Source: JACKJK01 sp046159835 (GTDB lineage: Bacteria > Pseudomonadota > Alphaproteobacteria > Rhizobiales > Tepidamorphaceae). From it: a stretch of 64,000 nucleotides of DNA. The stretch spans positions 1,240,001 through 1,304,000 of the forward strand of contig NZ_JBJXCY010000001.1 in assembly GCF_046159835.1 (NCBI RefSeq), written 5' to 3'. The notes under the pieces were generated by a model. The model saw only the letters and a list, made by a program, of their open reading frames with translations, had not been told where the DNA came from and ran no database searches. This document shows positions 47,668 through 57,067 of the stretch, in pieces (position 1 is the stretch's first letter; the number at the start of each line of letters is the position of its first letter). A program made the position numbers and the translations under genes.

Positions 47668-48285
47668 ATGTTCACCGGCATCGTCACCGATATCGGCAAG
47701 CTCATCGACACGCGCCCCAGCACCGCCGGGCGGCGCATGACGATTGCGACCAGCTATGACACGCAGGCGATCGATATCGGCGCCTCGATCTGCTGTTCGG
47801 GCGCGTGCATGACGGTGATCGAGCGCGGCAAGCGCGACGACGGCAAAGGCTGGTTCAGCTTCGACGTGTCGCCGGAATCACTCGACAAGACGACGCTTGG
47901 CACTTGGGAGGCCGGCACGCCGGTCAACCTCGAACGCTCGCTGGCGCTGGGCGGCGAACTCGGCGGGCACCTCGTCACCGGCCATGTCGACGGCGTGGCG
48001 AGGCTGGTTTCGCGCGACGATGAGGGCGATGCCAGCCGCTTCACCCTTGAAGCGCCGGGCGAGCTTGCCAAGTTCATCGCGTCCAAGGGGTCGGTCGCGC
48101 TCGACGGCACGTCGCTGACGGTGAACGACGTGGATGGCGCGCGCTTCACGGTGATGCTGATCCCGCACTCCCTGTCGGTAACCACGTGGGGCGAACGCCG
48201 GGCCGGGGACAGAATAAACCTCGAAGTCGACTTGATGGCGCGCTATGCAGCCCGCCTGATGGAATTTGAAGGTCAAAGCGAATGA
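47668..48285 (+). CDS. ribE: Riboflavin synthase, alpha chain
   Basis: 205 residues. It dismutates two 6,7-dimethyl-8-ribityllumazine molecules into riboflavin. Two homologous barrels are seen: MFTGIVTDIGKLIDTRPSTA starts the first and LGGHLVTGHVDGVARLVSRD the second, each with the family VDG/GIV signature; SVALDGTSLTVNDVDGARF is the second active-site strand. The start at 47668 has a purine-rich GGAAAGACGACGG before it. It sits directly between ribD and ribH, with its stop overlapping ribH by 4 bp. Confidence 0.96.
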   Translation: MFTGIVTDIGKLIDTRPSTAGRRMTIATSYDTQAIDIGASICCSGACMTVIERGKRDDGKGWFSFDVSPESLDKTTLGTWEAGTPVNLERSLALGGELGGHLVTGHVDGVARLVSRDDEGDASRFTLEAPGELAKFIASKGSVALDGTSLTVNDVDGARFTVMLIPHSLSVTTWGERRAGDRINLEVDLMARYAARLMEFEGQSE

Positions 48286-48734
48286 GCCACCGGCTGCTGA
48301 TCATCGAGTCGCCGTATTACAGCGAGATCACCGGCAAGCTGCGCGAAGGCGCAGAGGCCGCGATCGAAGCTGCCGGTGCGACAGCCGACCGCGTCAGCGT
48401 GCCCGGCGTGCTGGAAGTGCCGGCCGCGCTCGCCATGGCGATTGCGGCAGGTGAAGCCGGCAAGGGTCCGGTGCATGACGGCTATGTGCTGCTGGGCTGT
48501 GTCATTCGCGGTGAAACGAGTCATTACGACATCGTCGCGGGGGAGTCCGCGCGCGCCGTTATGGACCTGAGCGTTCAGCACAGGCTGGCGGTGGGCAACG
48601 GCATCCTGACCGTGGAGAATGAAGAACAGGCCATGGCGCGCGCCGACATCTCGCGCAAGGACAAGGGTGGCGACGCCGCCCGTGCCGCGCTGGAAATGAT
48701 CGCGCTGCGCCAGTGCCTCGAAGGAATGGACTGA
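48282..48734 (+). CDS. ribH: 6,7-dimethyl-8-ribityllumazine synthase
   Basis: 150 residues, forming pentamers or icosahedra. It condenses 5-amino-6-ribitylaminouracil with dihydroxybutanone phosphate. LIIESPYYSEITGKLREGAE and SVPGVLEVPAALAMAI are substrate loops; GCVIRGETSHYDIVAGESAR contains the catalytic histidine. ATG 48282 overlaps the ribE stop. It is followed immediately by nusB (start 48735, one base after the ribH stop), a linkage widespread in proteobacteria. Confidence 0.97.
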   Translation: MSHRLLIIESPYYSEITGKLREGAEAAIEAAGATADRVSVPGVLEVPAALAMAIAAGEAGKGPVHDGYVLLGCVIRGETSHYDIVAGESARAVMDLSVQHRLAVGNGILTVENEEQAMARADISRKDKGGDAARAALEMIALRQCLEGMD

Positions 48735-49250
48735 ATGTCGTCCACGCAAGACACACCGAAGCCGGCCCGCAAGGGCGCTCGGGCTGGCAACCGCCGCACG
48801 GCGGCGCGCCTTGGCGCGGTTCAGGCGCTTTACCAGATGGACCTGTCCGGGTCCGATCTGCCCTCGACGCTTGCCGAGTTCGAGGCCCATCGCCTCGGGC
48901 AGGAGATTGATGGCGACACCTATGCCAAGGCCGATGACGCCTTCTTCCGCGCGCTGGTCAGCGGCGTGGTTGAGGATCAGCACCGGATCGACCGGATGAT
49001 CGACAAGGTGTTGCAGACCTCCTGGCCGCTGAAACGCATCGACCTGACGCTTCGCAACATCCTGCGGGCAGGGGCCTACGAGTTGCTCTTCCGCGAGGAT
49101 GTCCCGGCGCGCGCCGCCATCAACGAGTATGTCGAGATCGCGCGCGGCTTCTACGACGATGACGGACCGCGTCTCGTCAACGGCGTGCTGGACCGCATCG
49201 CGCGCGACGAACGGGCAACCGAGGTTTCGGTCCCCGACGCGAAGCCCTGA
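48735..49250 (+). CDS. nusB: Transcription antitermination factor NusB
   Basis: 171 residues, all-helical. NusB with NusE binds boxA RNA in rRNA leaders and prevents early termination. Conserved pieces are RRTAARLGAVQALYQMDLSG near the N-terminus, DRMIDKVLQTSWPLKRIDLT in the middle and AINEYVEIARGFYDDDGPRL, then NGVLD near the C-terminus. A basic N-terminal tail of about 17 residues is a frequent alphaproteobacterial extension. The ATG directly abuts the ribH stop, so translation is probably coupled. Confidence 0.97.
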   Translation: MSSTQDTPKPARKGARAGNRRTAARLGAVQALYQMDLSGSDLPSTLAEFEAHRLGQEIDGDTYAKADDAFFRALVSGVVEDQHRIDRMIDKVLQTSWPLKRIDLTLRNILRAGAYELLFREDVPARAAINEYVEIARGFYDDDGPRLVNGVLDRIARDERATEVSVPDAKP

Positions 49251-49261
49251 GACCCTCGGCG

Positions 49262-50245
49262 ATGTTCGACGAGGACAGCTTCATCCGCGATTGCATGAGC
49301 CCGCTGGCAAGCCCGGACGGGGCGGCGAACTTCACCGACGATGCAGCCCATATCGCGCCGCCTTCCGGCAAGCTGGTCGTCACCGGCGATACCATCATCG
49401 CCGGTGTGCATTTCCTTGCCGATGAAGATCCGGGCCTCATCGCCCAGCGCGCCATTCGCGTGAATGTTTCCGACCTCGTGGCCAAGGGCGCGCAGCCCTG
49501 GGGCTACGTGCTGCACCTGAGCGTGCCGGCCAACACCGCGGACGGTTTCGGCCCGGCCTTTGCCGCCGGCCTTGCGCTGGACCACGAAACCTACGGCCTG
49601 CAGCTGTTCGGTGGCGATACGACCGTCGTGCCGGAAACCGCGCCGCTGAGCCTCTCCATCACCATGATGGGGCAGGCACCGGATCGCGAGCCGCTGCTGC
49701 GTTCGGGCGCGGAAGACGGCGACGTAATCTTTGTCAGCGGCAATATCGGCGACGCGGCGCTTGGCCTGCTTGTCGCGCGTGGCGACCCGATGCCGGGCAT
49801 CGGCGCGGAGCACCTGTCGGCACTTGAACAGGGATACCGCCTGCCGCAGCCACCGGTCGGCCTGCAACCGGCGATCTCCAAGCATGCCAGCGCAGCGATG
49901 GACATTTCCGACGGCCTCGTCGGGGACCTGGAGCGCCTGTGCGCGGCAAGCGGGGTTTCGGCCAGGCTGACAGCTGCCAAGGTGCCGATGAGCGATGCCG
50001 TGAAAGCAGCCATCGAAGCTGATCCGTCGCTGCTGAAGGTCGCGCTGACAGGCGGCGACGACTACCAGTCGCTGATCGTCGTGCCGCTTGAGGAATCGAT
50101 CGCCTTTGCGCGCGACGCGCTGGCGACCGGCGTGCCCGTGACGGCCATCGGCACCTGCGGCGAGCCGCCGGTGGAGGTCGTCACCGTGGACAGGGAGGGG
50201 CACGACATCCGGTTCGAGACCACGCGCTACACCCATCGTGGCTGA
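49262..50245 (+). CDS. thiL: Thiamine-monophosphate kinase
   Basis: 327 residues. It phosphorylates thiamine monophosphate to the active diphosphate. VVTGDTIIAGVHFLADEDPG binds Mg and ATP near the N-terminus, VNVSDLVAKGAQPWGYVLHL and QLFGGDTTVVPETAPLSLSI are the core PurM-like motifs, and AMDISDGLVGDLERLCAASG is the second metal site. ATG 49262 is 11 bp after nusB, as in many rhizobia. The end overlaps the MFS gene by 8 bp. Confidence 0.95.
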   Translation: MFDEDSFIRDCMSPLASPDGAANFTDDAAHIAPPSGKLVVTGDTIIAGVHFLADEDPGLIAQRAIRVNVSDLVAKGAQPWGYVLHLSVPANTADGFGPAFAAGLALDHETYGLQLFGGDTTVVPETAPLSLSITMMGQAPDREPLLRSGAEDGDVIFVSGNIGDAALGLLVARGDPMPGIGAEHLSALEQGYRLPQPPVGLQPAISKHASAAMDISDGLVGDLERLCAASGVSARLTAAKVPMSDAVKAAIEADPSLLKVALTGGDDYQSLIVVPLEESIAFARDALATGVPVTAIGTCGEPPVEVVTVDREGHDIRFETTRYTHRG

Positions 50246-51476
50246 CCCGGCGGGCATCGCTGCCGAGACCGCCGAAGCGACCCCGCGTTACGACGACATC
50301 ACCGCGCGCTTCAACACTATCATCCTGTCCATTGGCCAGATGTTGGGCGGTGCGTGCTCGACCATCGTGATGACGCTTGGCGGCATCATCGGCATCACGC
50401 TGGCCCCGCATCCGTCCTGGGCGACGGTGCCCATCACCATCTTCGTCCTCGGGCAAGCGGTCGCGACCCTGCCGGCGGGCATCGGCATGCGCCATATCGG
50501 GCGCAGGCTGGGCTTCATGACAGGTTCGCTGTTTGCGGTTGCCGGCGGGCTGGTCGGCACGTTTGCGCTGCTGTGGGGCCGTTTCGACCTGTTCCTGGTG
50601 GCGACATTCCTGTGCGGGATGTTCCAGGCGCATATCCAGTTCTACCGCTTTGCGGCAGCAGACCTTGCAAGCCCGTCATTCCAGCCCAAGGCAATCTCCT
50701 GGGTGCTGATCGGCGGGGTGGCAGCAGCCGTTCTCGGCCCGCAGCTCGTGATCTTTTCCAGCGAGTTGCTCGCGCCAGTCACGTTTGCAGGCTCGTTCCT
50801 GACGCTGTCGGTCGTCGCGAGCCTCTCGTTCTTCCTGATGATGACGCTGCGCGGCTCGCGCCCGGTGAGGCAGAGCGCGTCGAGCGGGCGGCGGGTCAGC
50901 GAAATCCTGCGCCAGCCCCGGCTCATCGTCGCCATGGCCTGCGGCATGATCAGTTACTCGATGATGAGCCTCGTCATGACGGCGGCGCCCATCGCCATGC
51001 TCGCCTGCAACTACGGTGTGGCCGACGCAGCGCTCGCCATCCAGTGGCATGCCATCGCGATGTTTGCGCCAAGCTTCGTCACCGGCAACCTCATTGCCCG
51101 ATTCGGCAAGGAGCAGGTGACGGCTGCCGGAATGGTCATTCTGGCGGGCTGCGGCGTGGTCGCGCTGTCGGGAATCGAGATTGCGCACTTCTGGGGCGCG
51201 CTCATCCTGCTGGGCCTTGGGTGGAATTTCAGCTTCGTCGGGGCCACCTCGATGGTCACGGATTGCTACCGTCCGGAGGAACGCAACAAGGTTCAGTCGG
51301 TCAACGATTTCGCTGTTTTCGGCTCGGTTGCGCTCGCGTCCTTCATGTCCGGCCGGTTGATGTCGGCTTTCGGCTGGGAAACGGTCAATTTCGTCGTTTT
51401 TCCGATGGTCGCCATAGCGCTCGTCCTGATCGGCTGGCTGATCGTTCACGGCCGCCGTCAGGCATCGGCCTCCTGA
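50238..51476 (+). CDS. MFS transporter
   Basis: 412 residues with 12 hydrophobic helices. The loop between helices 2 and 3 has IGMRHIGRRLGFMTGSLFAV, a recognisable MFS motif A variant, and NLIARFGKEQVTAAGMVILA is the matching loop in the second half. Helices such as MLGGACSTIVMTLGGIIGIT are rich in small residues. It belongs to the major facilitator superfamily; no substrate can be read. GTG 50238 overlaps thiL by 8 bp, so translation is coupled, and the pairing with thiL suggests, but does not show, a vitamin-related cargo. Confidence 0.88.
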   Translation: MADPAGIAAETAEATPRYDDITARFNTIILSIGQMLGGACSTIVMTLGGIIGITLAPHPSWATVPITIFVLGQAVATLPAGIGMRHIGRRLGFMTGSLFAVAGGLVGTFALLWGRFDLFLVATFLCGMFQAHIQFYRFAAADLASPSFQPKAISWVLIGGVAAAVLGPQLVIFSSELLAPVTFAGSFLTLSVVASLSFFLMMTLRGSRPVRQSASSGRRVSEILRQPRLIVAMACGMISYSMMSLVMTAAPIAMLACNYGVADAALAIQWHAIAMFAPSFVTGNLIARFGKEQVTAAGMVILAGCGVVALSGIEIAHFWGALILLGLGWNFSFVGATSMVTDCYRPEERNKVQSVNDFAVFGSVALASFMSGRLMSAFGWETVNFVVFPMVAIALVLIGWLIVHGRRQASAS

Positions 51477-51714
51477 GGCTTTCCCCAACGAAAGTCGGGA
51501 GGGGCTATGCTGTTGCGCCACCAGCCGCTTTTTGGCAATGTCCGCGCCGACCAAAGGTCCGGCGGGGGGCGGGCCAAGGCGGACCGGGGGTTCGGATTTT
51601 TCGCAACAAGAAGCCGGCGCAAATGCCGGACAGGGATCCGAACACAAACCGCGACACCTTACCTCTCCAAGTGAACTCGCCGACTTTCACTGAACTCACC
51701 TAGGGGTAGGACCC

Positions 51715-53838
51715 ATGTCTCTGGCAATCTGGGCTATTATCGCCTGCGGCGCGCTGTCCATCGTGTATGGCGTGTGGGCGATCAATTCGGTCGTGGCGGC
51801 TGACGCCGGCAACGACCGCATGAAGGAGATCGCTGGCGCGATCGCCGAAGGCGCGCAGGCTTATCTGCGCCGTCAGTATTCCACCATCGCAATCGCTGGT
51901 GTCGTGATCTTCGCGCTCGTCGCGTGGTTCCTCGGCATCCTCGTCGCCATCGGGTTCGCCATCGGCGCGATCCTGTCGGCAGCTGCCGGCTTCATCGGCA
52001 TGAACGTGTCGGTTCGCGCCAACGTGCGCACCGCGCAGGCCGCCACCAAGTCGCTCGGTGCGGGCCTTGAAATCGCGTTCAAGTCCGGCGCCGTGACGGG
52101 CCTCTTCGTGGCCGGTCTCGCGCTTCTGGGCGTCACCGTCTATTTCGGCATCCTGACCGGGCCGCTTGGCTACGCGTTCGATAGCCGGACGGTGATCGAT
52201 TCGCTCGTCGCACTCGGCTTCGGCGCCTCTCTCATCTCGATCTTCGCCCGTCTCGGCGGCGGCATCTTCACCAAGGGTGCGGACGTCGGCGGCGACATGG
52301 TCGGCAAGGTGGAAGCGGGCATCCCGGAAGACGATCCGCGAAACCCGGCAACCATCGCCGACAACGTGGGCGACAATGTCGGCGACTGTGCCGGCATGGC
52401 GGCCGACCTGTTCGAAACCTACGTGGTGACCGTGGTCGCCACCATGGTTCTGGCTGCTATCGCGATCACGTCTCCCGAGATGAAGCTCGCCGGCATGATC
52501 TACCCGCTCGCCATTGGCGGCGCGTGCGTCGTGACCTCGATCATCGGCACGTTCTTCGTGAAGCTCGGCGCCAACAACTCGATCATGGGCGCGCTCTACA
52601 AGGGCTTCATCGCGACGGCGGTCCTGTCGCTCGTCGCTCTCGTGCCCGTCACCTACCTGACCTTTGGCGGGTTCGGCGTCGATGTGATGACCAATTCGGG
52701 CGTCAAGTTCGTGCCGATGGGGCTGTTTCTCTGCGGTGTCGTCGGTCTCGTCGTCACCGGCCTGATCATCTGGGTCACCGAGTACTACACCGGCACGGGC
52801 TATCGCCCGGTCCGCTCGATAGCGCAGGCCTCGGTCACCGGCCATGGCACGAACGTCATCCAGGGTCTTGCGATCTCGCTTGAAGCAACCGCGATCCCCG
52901 CGATCATCATCATTGCGGGTATCCTGACCTCGTTCGCGCTTGCCGGTCTGTACGGCATCGCCGTCGCCGTCTCCACGATGCTGGCGTTGGCCGGCATGGT
53001 CGTGGCACTCGACGCCTTCGGCCCCGTCACCGACAACGCCGGCGGCATCGCGGAAATGGCGGGCCTTCCGCCAGAAGTCCGCGACACGACCGACGCGCTC
53101 GACGCGGTCGGCAACACCACCAAGGCCGTGACCAAGGGCTACGCCATCGGTTCCGCCGGCATGGGTGCGCTGGTGCTGTTCGCAGCCTACACGCAGGACC
53201 TGAACTACTTCGTTGCGAACGCGGCGCAGTATCCTTTCTTCGAAGGGGTCAACGTGTCGTTCTCGCTCAGTGATCCCTACGTGGTGGTCGGCCTGCTGTT
53301 CGGCGGTATGCTTCCGTACCTGTTCTCCGGCATGTCGATGATGGCGGTCGGACGCGCAGCCCAGGCTGTCGTGGAAGAGGTACGCCGCCAGTTCAAGGAA
53401 AAGCCCGGCATCATGGAAGGCAAGGAGCGTCCCGACTACGGTCGTGCCGTCGACATGCTGACCAAGGCCGCGATCCGCGAGATGATCGTGCCCTCGCTGC
53501 TGCCGGTGCTTTCGCCTGTGGTCGTATTCGGCGCGATGCTGCTGATCGGCGGCAAGTCTGCTGCGTTCTCCGCAGTGGGCGCGATGCTGCTCGGCGTGAT
53601 CGTCACCGGCCTGTTCGTCGCCATCTCCATGACGGCTGGCGGCGGTGCATGGGACAACGCCAAGAAGTTCATCGAGGACGGCAACCACGGCGGCAAGGGC
53701 TCTGAAGCCCACAAGGCTGCCGTGACCGGCGACACCGTGGGTGATCCCTACAAGGACACCGCGGGTCCTGCCGTGAACCCGATGATCAAGATCACGAACA
53801 TCGTGGCGCTGCTGCTGCTGGCCTTCCTGGCGCACTAG
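51715..53838 (+). CDS. hppA: Membrane-bound proton-translocating pyrophosphatase (K+-independent type)
   Basis: 707 residues with about 16 membrane helices. It hydrolyses pyrophosphate and pumps protons across the inner membrane. [20 protein letters not shown] and [20 protein letters not shown] are active-site loops. [18 protein letters not shown] has Lys after GNTT, the residue known in the family to mark K+-independent enzymes (Ala in K+-dependent ones). [20 protein letters not shown] is the C-terminal site. GGGGTAGGA precedes ATG 51715. It has its own 238-bp upstream region and a terminator, so it stands alone. Confidence 0.96.
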   Translation: MSLAIWAIIACGALSIVYGVWAINSVVAADAGNDRMKEIAGAIAEGAQAYLRRQYSTIAIAGVVIFALVAWFLGILVAIGFAIGAILSAAAGFIGMNVSVRANVRTAQAATKSLGAGLEIAFKSGAVTGLFVAGLALLGVTVYFGILTGPLGYAFDSRTVIDSLVALGFGASLISIFARLGGGIFTKGADVGGDMVGKVEAGIPEDDPRNPATIADNVGDNVGDCAGMAADLFETYVVTVVATMVLAAIAITSPEMKLAGMIYPLAIGGACVVTSIIGTFFVKLGANNSIMGALYKGFIATAVLSLVALVPVTYLTFGGFGVDVMTNSGVKFVPMGLFLCGVVGLVVTGLIIWVTEYYTGTGYRPVRSIAQASVTGHGTNVIQGLAISLEATAIPAIIIIAGILTSFALAGLYGIAVAVSTMLALAGMVVALDAFGPVTDNAGGIAEMAGLPPEVRDTTDALDAVGNTTKAVTKGYAIGSAGMGALVLFAAYTQDLNYFVANAAQYPFFEGVNVSFSLSDPYVVVGLLFGGMLPYLFSGMSMMAVGRAAQAVVEEVRRQFKEKPGIMEGKERPDYGRAVDMLTKAAIREMIVPSLLPVLSPVVVFGAMLLIGGKSAAFSAVGAMLLGVIVTGLFVAISMTAGGGAWDNAKKFIEDGNHGGKGSEAHKAAVTGDTVGDPYKDTAGPAVNPMIKITNIVALLLLAFLAH

Positions 53839-53864
53839 CACCACGTACCGTTCGCGCAAGAAAG

Positions 53865-53903
53865 AACCCCGCGGAGCCGGCTGGCTTCGCGGGGTTTCCT
53901 TTT
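53865..53903 (+). terminator. Rho-independent terminator after hppA
   Basis: AACCCCGCGGAGCC pairs with GGCTTCGCGGGGTT (one G-T pair) around the loop GGCT, followed by TCCTTTT. It begins 26 bp after the hppA stop. Confidence 0.92.
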
Positions 53904-53947
53904 GGGTCCGACGGGCGAGGGCGCAACGCCCCGCGCGGATTGGGAGC

Positions 53948-54490
53948 CTACTTGGTGCCGGGTGCGGCCATGCGGCTTGCGCGCATCAGCTGCTGGAGGA
54001 AGGTGACTTCCTTGCCGGTGGTCGGCGTCGTGCGACCGATGAAGTCGAACACGCGTCCATCCTGCAGGCCGTAGTCGGCGATGCGGCTGACGCGCTCGTC
54101 ACGGTCGAAATAGACCGCCAGCACGTTCTGCGAGGTGACGCGCGGGCGCAAGAACGCCGTCTGCTTCACCTGCTGGGAAATGTAATAGTAGACGAGGCCG
54201 TCGAAGGTGCCGGTTGTCGAGGGCGTCCCCAGCACGAAGTCCACCTGCTCGCGGCTGGCGCCGATCGGCACTTGGTCGAGCTGCTGCTGGGAAAACTGGT
54301 AGCCGTGCTTGCGCGTCTCGGTCAGCGACAGGTTGGGTGCCTGCAGTGTCGGCGCGCGCATGTTGGACAGGTTCATGCTGCTGGCGCTCGGCATGCGCGG
54401 CCCGTCGGAGCACGCGGCAAGGGCGAGGGGAAGCGCGCCGAGCAGAAGCCCGGTTGCGGTTCGGCGGATGTTACGCGAAGAACGATTCAA
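53948..54490 (-). CDS. bamE: Outer-membrane assembly lipoprotein BamE (SmpA/OmlA)
   Basis: 180 residues. A lipobox LALAAC puts the lipidated cysteine at residue 27. The SmpA/OmlA domain (about residues 65-150) starts HGYQFSQQQLDQVPIGASRE and has VLGTPSTTGTFDGLVYYYIS, then VYFDRDERVSRIADYGLQDG. BamE is an accessory of the BamABCD machine that folds outer-membrane barrels such as the porin at 9929. It is divergent from the bc1 chaperone gene with 170 bp between, as in other rhizobia. The C-terminal 30 residues are family-specific to alphaproteobacteria. Confidence 0.92.
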   Translation of the reverse strand: MNRSSRNIRRTATGLLLGALPLALAACSDGPRMPSASSMNLSNMRAPTLQAPNLSLTETRKHGYQFSQQQLDQVPIGASREQVDFVLGTPSTTGTFDGLVYYYISQQVKQTAFLRPRVTSQNVLAVYFDRDERVSRIADYGLQDGRVFDFIGRTTPTTGKEVTFLQQLMRASRMAAPGTK

Positions 54491-54660
54491 TGATCCGTCA
54501 CCCGTTGTGGGGCCGAAAGCTGGCGTCTGCGTCTGGCCTTTCGATAGCGGCCACCGTATGCAGGACGCGCCTCAACCGGTATTCCAATCCATGTTTGCCG
54601 TATCGCGGCGACGCGATATTTGCAACCGGAGAGACCCGAACCAAACGCCAGCAGGCAACC

Positions 54661-55251
54661 ATGCTTAACGCCATTTTTCGCCGAATCTTCCCCGACCGCG
54701 ACCGCAGTGCACCCGCAAGCCCGGCAAGCGCCGTGTATGGGTCAATCGTGGCGCAAGCGCGGCAACCGGTGTTCTACGCCGACCTCGGCGTGCCCGATAC
54801 ACCGACCGGCCGCTTCGAAATGATCGTGCTGCACGCCATTCCCGTCTTCCGCCGCCTCAAGGGCACGCAGGAGCTCGATGACGCGGGGCAGGCGGTGTTC
54901 GACCTGTTCATTTCGGACATGGACCGCTCGCTGCGCGAACTCGGCGTCGGCGATCTGTCCGTGCCCAAGCAGATGAAGCACATCGGGCAGGCATTCTATG
55001 GCCATGCCAGCGTCTATGGCGGCGCGCTCGACCAGCGCGACCCGGAGAAGGTCGCCGAGGCCGTGCAGCAGAACGTGTTCGCGACCAACGAGAATCGCGC
55101 GGAACTGGCAGTCGAATCCCGCGCCATAGGTGATTACCTGATCGCCTGTGATGGCGCAGTCGCCCAGCAGGACCCGGAGCCGATCCTGGGCGGCGAAATT
55201 GCGTGGCCGCCGCTGCCGGGCGCGACTGCACAGGAGGAGAGCGCACGATGA
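54661..55251 (+). CDS. Ubiquinol-cytochrome c chaperone family protein (CBP3-like)
   Basis: 196 residues. The domain matches the ubiquinol-cytochrome c chaperone family: YADLGVPDTPTGRFEMIVLH, FRRLKGTQELDDAGQAVFDL, FISDMDRSLRELGVGDLSVP and KQMKHIGQAFYGHASVYGGA are conserved. In mitochondria the relative CBP3 helps cytochrome b assemble into complex III; a similar role is inferred in bacteria. ATG 54661 is the family start; an open frame runs back into the bamE region. Its stop overlaps the DUF177 gene by 4 bp. Confidence 0.9.
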   Translation: MLNAIFRRIFPDRDRSAPASPASAVYGSIVAQARQPVFYADLGVPDTPTGRFEMIVLHAIPVFRRLKGTQELDDAGQAVFDLFISDMDRSLRELGVGDLSVPKQMKHIGQAFYGHASVYGGALDQRDPEKVAEAVQQNVFATNENRAELAVESRAIGDYLIACDGAVAQQDPEPILGGEIAWPPLPGATAQEESAR

Positions 55252-55781
55252 GCGATGTCAGCATTGTCCGGCTGTCCAGCTTCGAGGCGCGGCTCAACGC
55301 CCAGAAAATTTCGCGCGAAGGCGAGGACATCGCCTTCGAGGCGGACGAGGACGCGCGCAAGGAGCTTGTCGAGACGCTGGAGCTTCCCGGAGTGAGCGCG
55401 GTCAGCGCGAAGCTTGAGATCCGCCGCGGCCCCTATCGCGGCTGGCGGGTGACGGGGACGATTCTCGCCGACCTCTCGCAGGTTTGCGTCGTCTCGCTCG
55501 AGCCGTTCGACGTGAAGGTCGAAACTGAGCTTGCGGTCAATTTCGTGCCCGAAAACGAGTTTGAATCAATTGCCGCCCATGCCGAGGACGAGGAAGCGGA
55601 GGATATCGAGCCTTTCGAGAACGGCGACATTCCCATCGGCGCGCTGATCCGCGACACGATTTCGCTCTCGCTTGATCCCTATCCGCGCAAACCAGGGGTG
55701 GAATTGCCGGAAGGATTCGGCGACGAGGAGAAGACACCGTCCCCGTTTGCCGCGCTCCAGCAGCTCAAGGATCGCGGTTGA
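55248..55781 (+). CDS. YceD/DUF177 family protein
   Basis: 177 residues. DUF177/YceD proteins are often linked with ribosomal protein L32 and fatty-acid genes and may act in 23S rRNA processing or membrane metabolism; the role is unsettled. The conserved cysteine segment is VTGTILADLSQVCVVSLEPF, and IPIGALIRDTISLSLDPYPR closes the domain. ATG 55248 forms an ATGA overlap with the upstream stop. plsX lies 224 bp downstream on the same strand; the usual rpmF between them is missing here. Confidence 0.88.
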   Translation: MSDVSIVRLSSFEARLNAQKISREGEDIAFEADEDARKELVETLELPGVSAVSAKLEIRRGPYRGWRVTGTILADLSQVCVVSLEPFDVKVETELAVNFVPENEFESIAAHAEDEEAEDIEPFENGDIPIGALIRDTISLSLDPYPRKPGVELPEGFGDEEKTPSPFAALQQLKDRG

Positions 55782-56005
55782 GGCGTTTTGCCGTGGGCGC
55801 GAGGAATCGCGCTTGTGTCGGTCATGTGACTTGGTATTGTCGCCGCGCTCCGGGGGGAAGTGGTTGACCCGCCTGCACAGGTGGGGCATTGCTGCGCGGT
55901 GCCAGGGCCGGGTGGCGTCGGCCACAGGCAAGGCCTGAATTGGTCCCGCCTCGCGGGCGTGACGAGCCAGAACAACAAGATACGGCTGAGCCTCGCGTTA
56001 AACAC

Positions 56006-57067
56006 ATGTCCAACGTTCCAACGATAGCCATCGACGCGATGGGGGGTGATTTCGGCCCCGAAGTCATCGTTGCGGGCTGCGCCGTTGCACGGCAGCGCCG
56101 GCCGGACACGCGTTTTCTGCTGATCGGGGACGAGGCGCTCATCAACCCCGAACTCGACAAGTTTCCCGAGCTCAAGAAGATCTGCGAAGTCGAGCACACC
56201 GACGTCGCCGTGCGCATGGACGACAAGCCAAGCCAGGCGCTGCGCAAGGGCCGCTGGCGCTCCAGCATGTGGCTGGCGCTGGACGCGGTGCGCTCCGACA
56301 GGGCAGCGCTTGCGGTTTCTGCCGGCAACACCGGCGCGCTGATGGCCATGTCCAAATTCTGCCTGCGCACGCTGTCTGGCATCGAACGCCCGGCCATTGC
56401 GGCCATCTGGCCGACCCTGCGCGGCGAGAGTGTCGTACTCGACGTTGGCGCGACCATCGGGTCCGATGCCAACCAGCTCGTCGATTTCGCCGTCATGGGT
56501 GAAGCCATGGCGCGCGCCGTCTTCGGTATCGACCGGCCGACGGTCGGACTGCTGAATATCGGCGTGGAAGAGGTCAAGGGCCTCGAGATGATCAAGGATG
56601 CCGGCCGCATCCTGCGCAATACCGACCTGCCGATGAAATATGCGGGCTTCGTGGAAGGCAACGACATCGGCAAGGGCACGGTGGACGTCGTCGTGACCGA
56701 GGGCTTCACCGGCAATATCGCGCTGAAGACCGCCGAGGGCACCGCCCGGCAGATGGCGGAATACCTGCGCTCTTCCATGAGCCGCAGCATCCTGTCGCGC
56801 ATCGGCTACATTTTCGCCAAGTCCGCCTTCGACACGCTGCGCGCCAAGATGGACCCGCGCAAGGTGAACGGCGGCGTGTTCCTTGGCCTCAACGGCATCG
56901 TCATCAAGAGCCATGGCGGCGCGGACGCGGAAGGCTTCGCCAGCGCCGTAACACTGGGCCGTGACATCGCCGAAAACGACCTTTTGCAGAAAATCACCGA
57001 AGATCTGGAGCGCTATCGCCAGGATCAGGATTTGACCACCAAGATCGCTGGAGACATTGCTTCGTGA
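56006..57067 (+). CDS. plsX: Phosphate acyltransferase PlsX
   Basis: 353 residues. It converts acyl-ACP to acyl-phosphate, the acyl donor for glycerol-3-phosphate acylation in membrane lipid synthesis. [20 protein letters not shown] opens the fold; [38 protein letters not shown] and [20 protein letters not shown] are core motifs. ATG 56006 is chosen by family match; an upstream open frame adds non-homologous residues. The TGA overlaps the fabH GTG by 4 bp, the classic plsX-fabH pair. Confidence 0.96.
   Translation: MSNVPTIAIDAMGGDFGPEVIVAGCAVARQRRPDTRFLLIGDEALINPELDKFPELKKICEVEHTDVAVRMDDKPSQALRKGRWRSSMWLALDAVRSDRAALAVSAGNTGALMAMSKFCLRTLSGIERPAIAAIWPTLRGESVVLDVGATIGSDANQLVDFAVMGEAMARAVFGIDRPTVGLLNIGVEEVKGLEMIKDAGRILRNTDLPMKYAGFVEGNDIGKGTVDVVVTEGFTGNIALKTAEGTARQMAEYLRSSMSRSILSRIGYIFAKSAFDTLRAKMDPRKVNGGVFLGLNGIVIKSHGGADAEGFASAVTLGRDIAENDLLQKITEDLERYRQDQDLTTKIAGDIAS

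Noticed and set aside
51700..53859. Open frame of 719 codons antisense to hppA
   Set aside because: Its composition is the His/Asp/Arg-rich pattern typical of the opposite strand of a conserved membrane gene; hppA itself is certain.
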